In this document: piece after piece, positions 62,154-64,000 of the stretch
How positions within the stretch are numbered: position 1 is the first letter of the stretch
Layout: every line of letters starts with the position of its first letter
From: Providencia sp.
GTDB lineage: Bacteria > Pseudomonadota > Gammaproteobacteria > Enterobacterales > Enterobacteriaceae
Reading direction: 5' to 3'
Length of the DNA: 64,000 nucleotides
Assembly: GCF_003533305.1 (NCBI RefSeq)
Contig: NZ_DOEH01000009.1
Location: 240,566 to 304,565 of the forward strand
Made by a program: the position numbers and the translations under genes
Notes under the pieces: generated by a model
Database searches by the model: none
What the model was told of the DNA's origin: nothing
Seen by the model: the letters and a program-made list of their open reading frames with translations, nothing else

Positions 62154-64000
62154 GCTTTTTAGCTGGCTAAAAAACGATGATATTTGGGACTTTAAAGGTG
62201 GTATTCATCCACCTGAAATGAAATTGCAGTCAAGTAAAGTGCCTATGCGCATTGCCTCTGTTCCTGATGAAATCATCATTCCTTTACAACAACATTTAGG
62301 CCCTGAAGGTGAATTAATTGTTACTGTCGGCGCCCATGTTTTAAAAGGACAGCCTTTAACGAAAGGATTGGGTCGAACAGTTCCGGTTCATGCCTCAACA
62401 TCCGGTACGATTACGGCCATCGAGCCAATGGTTACGGCCCATCCATCAGGTCTTAAAGAACTTTGTGTTCGAATTAAATCAGATGGAAATGATGAGTGGT
62501 GCCCACTCTTCCCAGAAAAGCATTATGAACAACTTACTACGGCCCAATTACTACTAAAAATTGAGCAAGCTGGTATTGCCGGCCTTGGTGGTGCAGGGTT
62601 CCCTACCGCATCAAAACTTGCCGGTGGGCAAGATGCTATTAATACATTGATTATCAATGCTGCTGAATGTGAGCCTTACATTACAGCAGATGATAGATTA
62701 ATGCAGGAACATGCAATTGAAGTGATTGAAGGATGCCGAGTTTTACAACACCTTTTAAATCCTGACCAAGTATTAATTGGTATTGAAGATAATAAACCTG
62801 AAGCTATTGCGGCGTTAAAACACGCTATCACTAAGCGAGACAATAAAATACTCGTTAAAGTTATCCCGACAAAATATCCCTCAGGTGGCGCAAAACAATT
62901 AACTAAAATACTAACAGGTAAAGAAGTCCCTTCGGGGGCTCGTTCTTCTCAAATTGGTGTTTTAATGCAAAATGTCGGTACTGTCGTTGCCATTAAGCGC
63001 GCAGTAATTGATGGACAGCCATTAATTGAGCGCGTCGTCACTGTCACCGGTGAAGCTATTCAAAAACCAGGCAATTTTTGGGTTCGACTTGGGACTCCTG
63101 TAAAATATCTTCTTGAACAATCTGGGTTTATACCCGAGATAGAACAAATGGTGATCATGGGTGGTCCACTCATGGGCTTCACCCTGCCTGACTTAAATGT
63201 GCCAGTCGTTAAAATTTGTAATTGCCTTTTAGTTCCAACAATGGAAGAAGTTGGCCAAAAAGCATTAGAAGAAGCCTGCATTCGCTGCGGACTCTGTGTT
63301 GACGCCTGTCCCGCTGCATTACTACCACAACAGCTATACTGGTTTAGTAAAGGAAATGAGCACGAGAAAGCGCAAAAACATAACTTATTCGATTGTATTG
63401 AATGTGGTGCTTGCGCTTATGTTTGCCCAAGTAATATTCCTTTAGTGCAGTATTATCGCCAAGAAAAAGCAGAAATCCGTGAACTCACCCAAGAAGAGCG
63501 CCGTTCTGCTGAGGCTAAATTGCGTTTTGAAGCTAAACAGCAGCGTATGGAGCGAGATAAACTTGCTCGTGCAGAGCGCCATAAAAAAGCAGCTGTACAA
63601 GTTGATGACATAAATAACGATGCTGTTAATGCTGCATTGGCAAGAGTTAAAGCCAAGCAAAAGCTTTCCAATGAACCTATCAAAATTATTTCTGGTGAGC
63701 TACCGGATAACAGTGCGGTCATTGCCGCTAGAGAAGCTCGCAAAGCACAAGCTCGAGCCAAACAAGCCGAAAAAATGGCAAATGAACAATTGAGCTCCCC
63801 ATCTCTAGATATCAATGAAGATCCTAGAAAAGCTGCGGTAAATGCAGCACTTGCGCGTGCGAAAGCCAAAAAAGCGGCACAAGAACAATCTCAACCTGAA
63901 TCGATAGCCACGGAAACAGTAACAACAGCAACCGAAACGGAAGCTGACCCACGCAAAGCGGCAGTCGCAGCTGCGATTGCGCGTGCAAAAGCCAAAAAAG
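62146..64000 (+). CDS. rsxC: electron transport complex subunit RsxC (RnfC), 3' end outside window
   Basis: 618 codons are visible from the ATG at 62146, which overlaps the end of rsxB; no stop occurs before the window ends. N-terminal biotin-lipoyl-like region, then the NADH/FMN core ([31 protein letters not shown]) and two ferredoxin motifs [12 protein letters not shown] and [12 protein letters not shown]. After about residue 440 comes an alanine/lysine-rich tail with repeats of the type [18 protein letters not shown] at least twice, typical of enterobacterial RsxC. The tail length cannot be judged from here. Confidence 0.95.
   Translation, partial: MFKLFSWLKNDDIWDFKGGIHPPEMKLQSSKVPMRIASVPDEIIIPLQQHLGPEGELIVTVGAHVLKGQPLTKGLGRTVPVHASTSGTITAIEPMVTAHPSGLKELCVRIKSDGNDEWCPLFPEKHYEQLTTAQLLLKIEQAGIAGLGGAGFPTASKLAGGQDAINTLIINAAECEPYITADDRLMQEHAIEVIEGCRVLQHLLNPDQVLIGIEDNKPEAIAALKHAITKRDNKILVKVIPTKYPSGGAKQLTKILTGKEVPSGARSSQIGVLMQNVGTVVAIKRAVIDGQPLIERVVTVTGEAIQKPGNFWVRLGTPVKYLLEQSGFIPEIEQMVIMGGPLMGFTLPDLNVPVVKICNCLLVPTMEEVGQKALEEACIRCGLCVDACPAALLPQQLYWFSKGNEHEKAQKHNLFDCIECGACAYVCPSNIPLVQYYRQEKAEIRELTQEERRSAEAKLRFEAKQQRMERDKLARAERHKKAAVQVDDINNDAVNAALARVKAKQKLSNEPIKIISGELPDNSAVIAAREARKAQARAKQAEKMANEQLSSPSLDINEDPRKAAVNAALARAKAKKAAQEQSQPESIATETVTTATETEADPRKAAVAAAIARAKAKK

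Noticed and set aside
1..64000. CRISPR arrays, tRNA or rRNA genes, insertion sequences, prophage
   Set aside because: No regular repeat-spacer pattern, no tRNA T-loop signature, no transposase or phage structural gene was recognised on reading both strands.

Overview
The window is AT-rich enterobacterial chromosome. Gene content, codon use and order fit a member of the Morganellaceae, most likely Providencia; this is an inference from the sequence alone. The right third is collinear with the Escherichia coli terminus region (ydfG, ynfB, bioD2/ynfK, mlc, ynfL, ynfM, tus, fumC, manA, ydgA, add, ydgJ, ydgK, rsxABC). It contains the replication-terminus machinery itself: a dif site (44139-44166), the tus gene, and two Ter sites (51245-51267 and 58102-58124) in the same orientation, both placed to stop forks that have run rightwards past dif.

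Layout. 1-11.7 kb is accessory and metabolic: the 3' end of an RTX-repeat protein, yqhD, an M24-fold protein with its TetR/CecR-like regulator, an orphan polyferredoxin, a hydrolase, an MFS pump with a LysR regulator, and a RidA/PLP-dehydratase/YheO-type regulator module. 12.0-22.8 kb is one long co-directional cluster: a DUF4132 HEAT-repeat protein, a MoxR AAA+ ATPase, a DUF5682 protein, a von Willebrand A protein and a SWIM zinc-finger protein. It matches the E. coli yehI-L-M-P-Q set, conserved but without an assigned function as far as I know, and is the best candidate here for an undescribed system. 22.8-31.8 kb holds regulator/exporter pairs (PecS-like MarR with an EamA exporter; TetR with MFS) and single genes (yiiX, alkB, an aldolase, an acetyltransferase, yaiI, a LysE exporter). 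32-42.5 kb is mostly on the minus strand: a YdcF-type envelope protein, selU, ppaC with a phytoene-desaturase-like oxidoreductase, a GAPDH paralogue, a GlxA-type regulator, and a quinone oxidoreductase divergent from an HxlR regulator. 43.1 kb carries a chromosomal CARB/PSE-like class A beta-lactamase with unusual active-site substitutions, only 0.14 kb from dif.

44.5-64 kb is the conserved terminus backbone, with local insertions: a chitin-active LPMO gene just before tus, and yfeH between the second Ter site and ydgJ. The window ends inside rsxC, whose 3' end lies outside.

Regulation visible in the DNA: a 24-bp palindrome before the M24/TetR pair, a 22-bp palindrome before ridA, twin 18-bp palindromes in the MarR/EamA divergent promoter, two 5' leaders whose Shine-Dalgarno sequence is complementary to an upstream 9-mer, and many rho-independent terminators. 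No tRNA, rRNA, CRISPR array, insertion sequence or prophage was seen.
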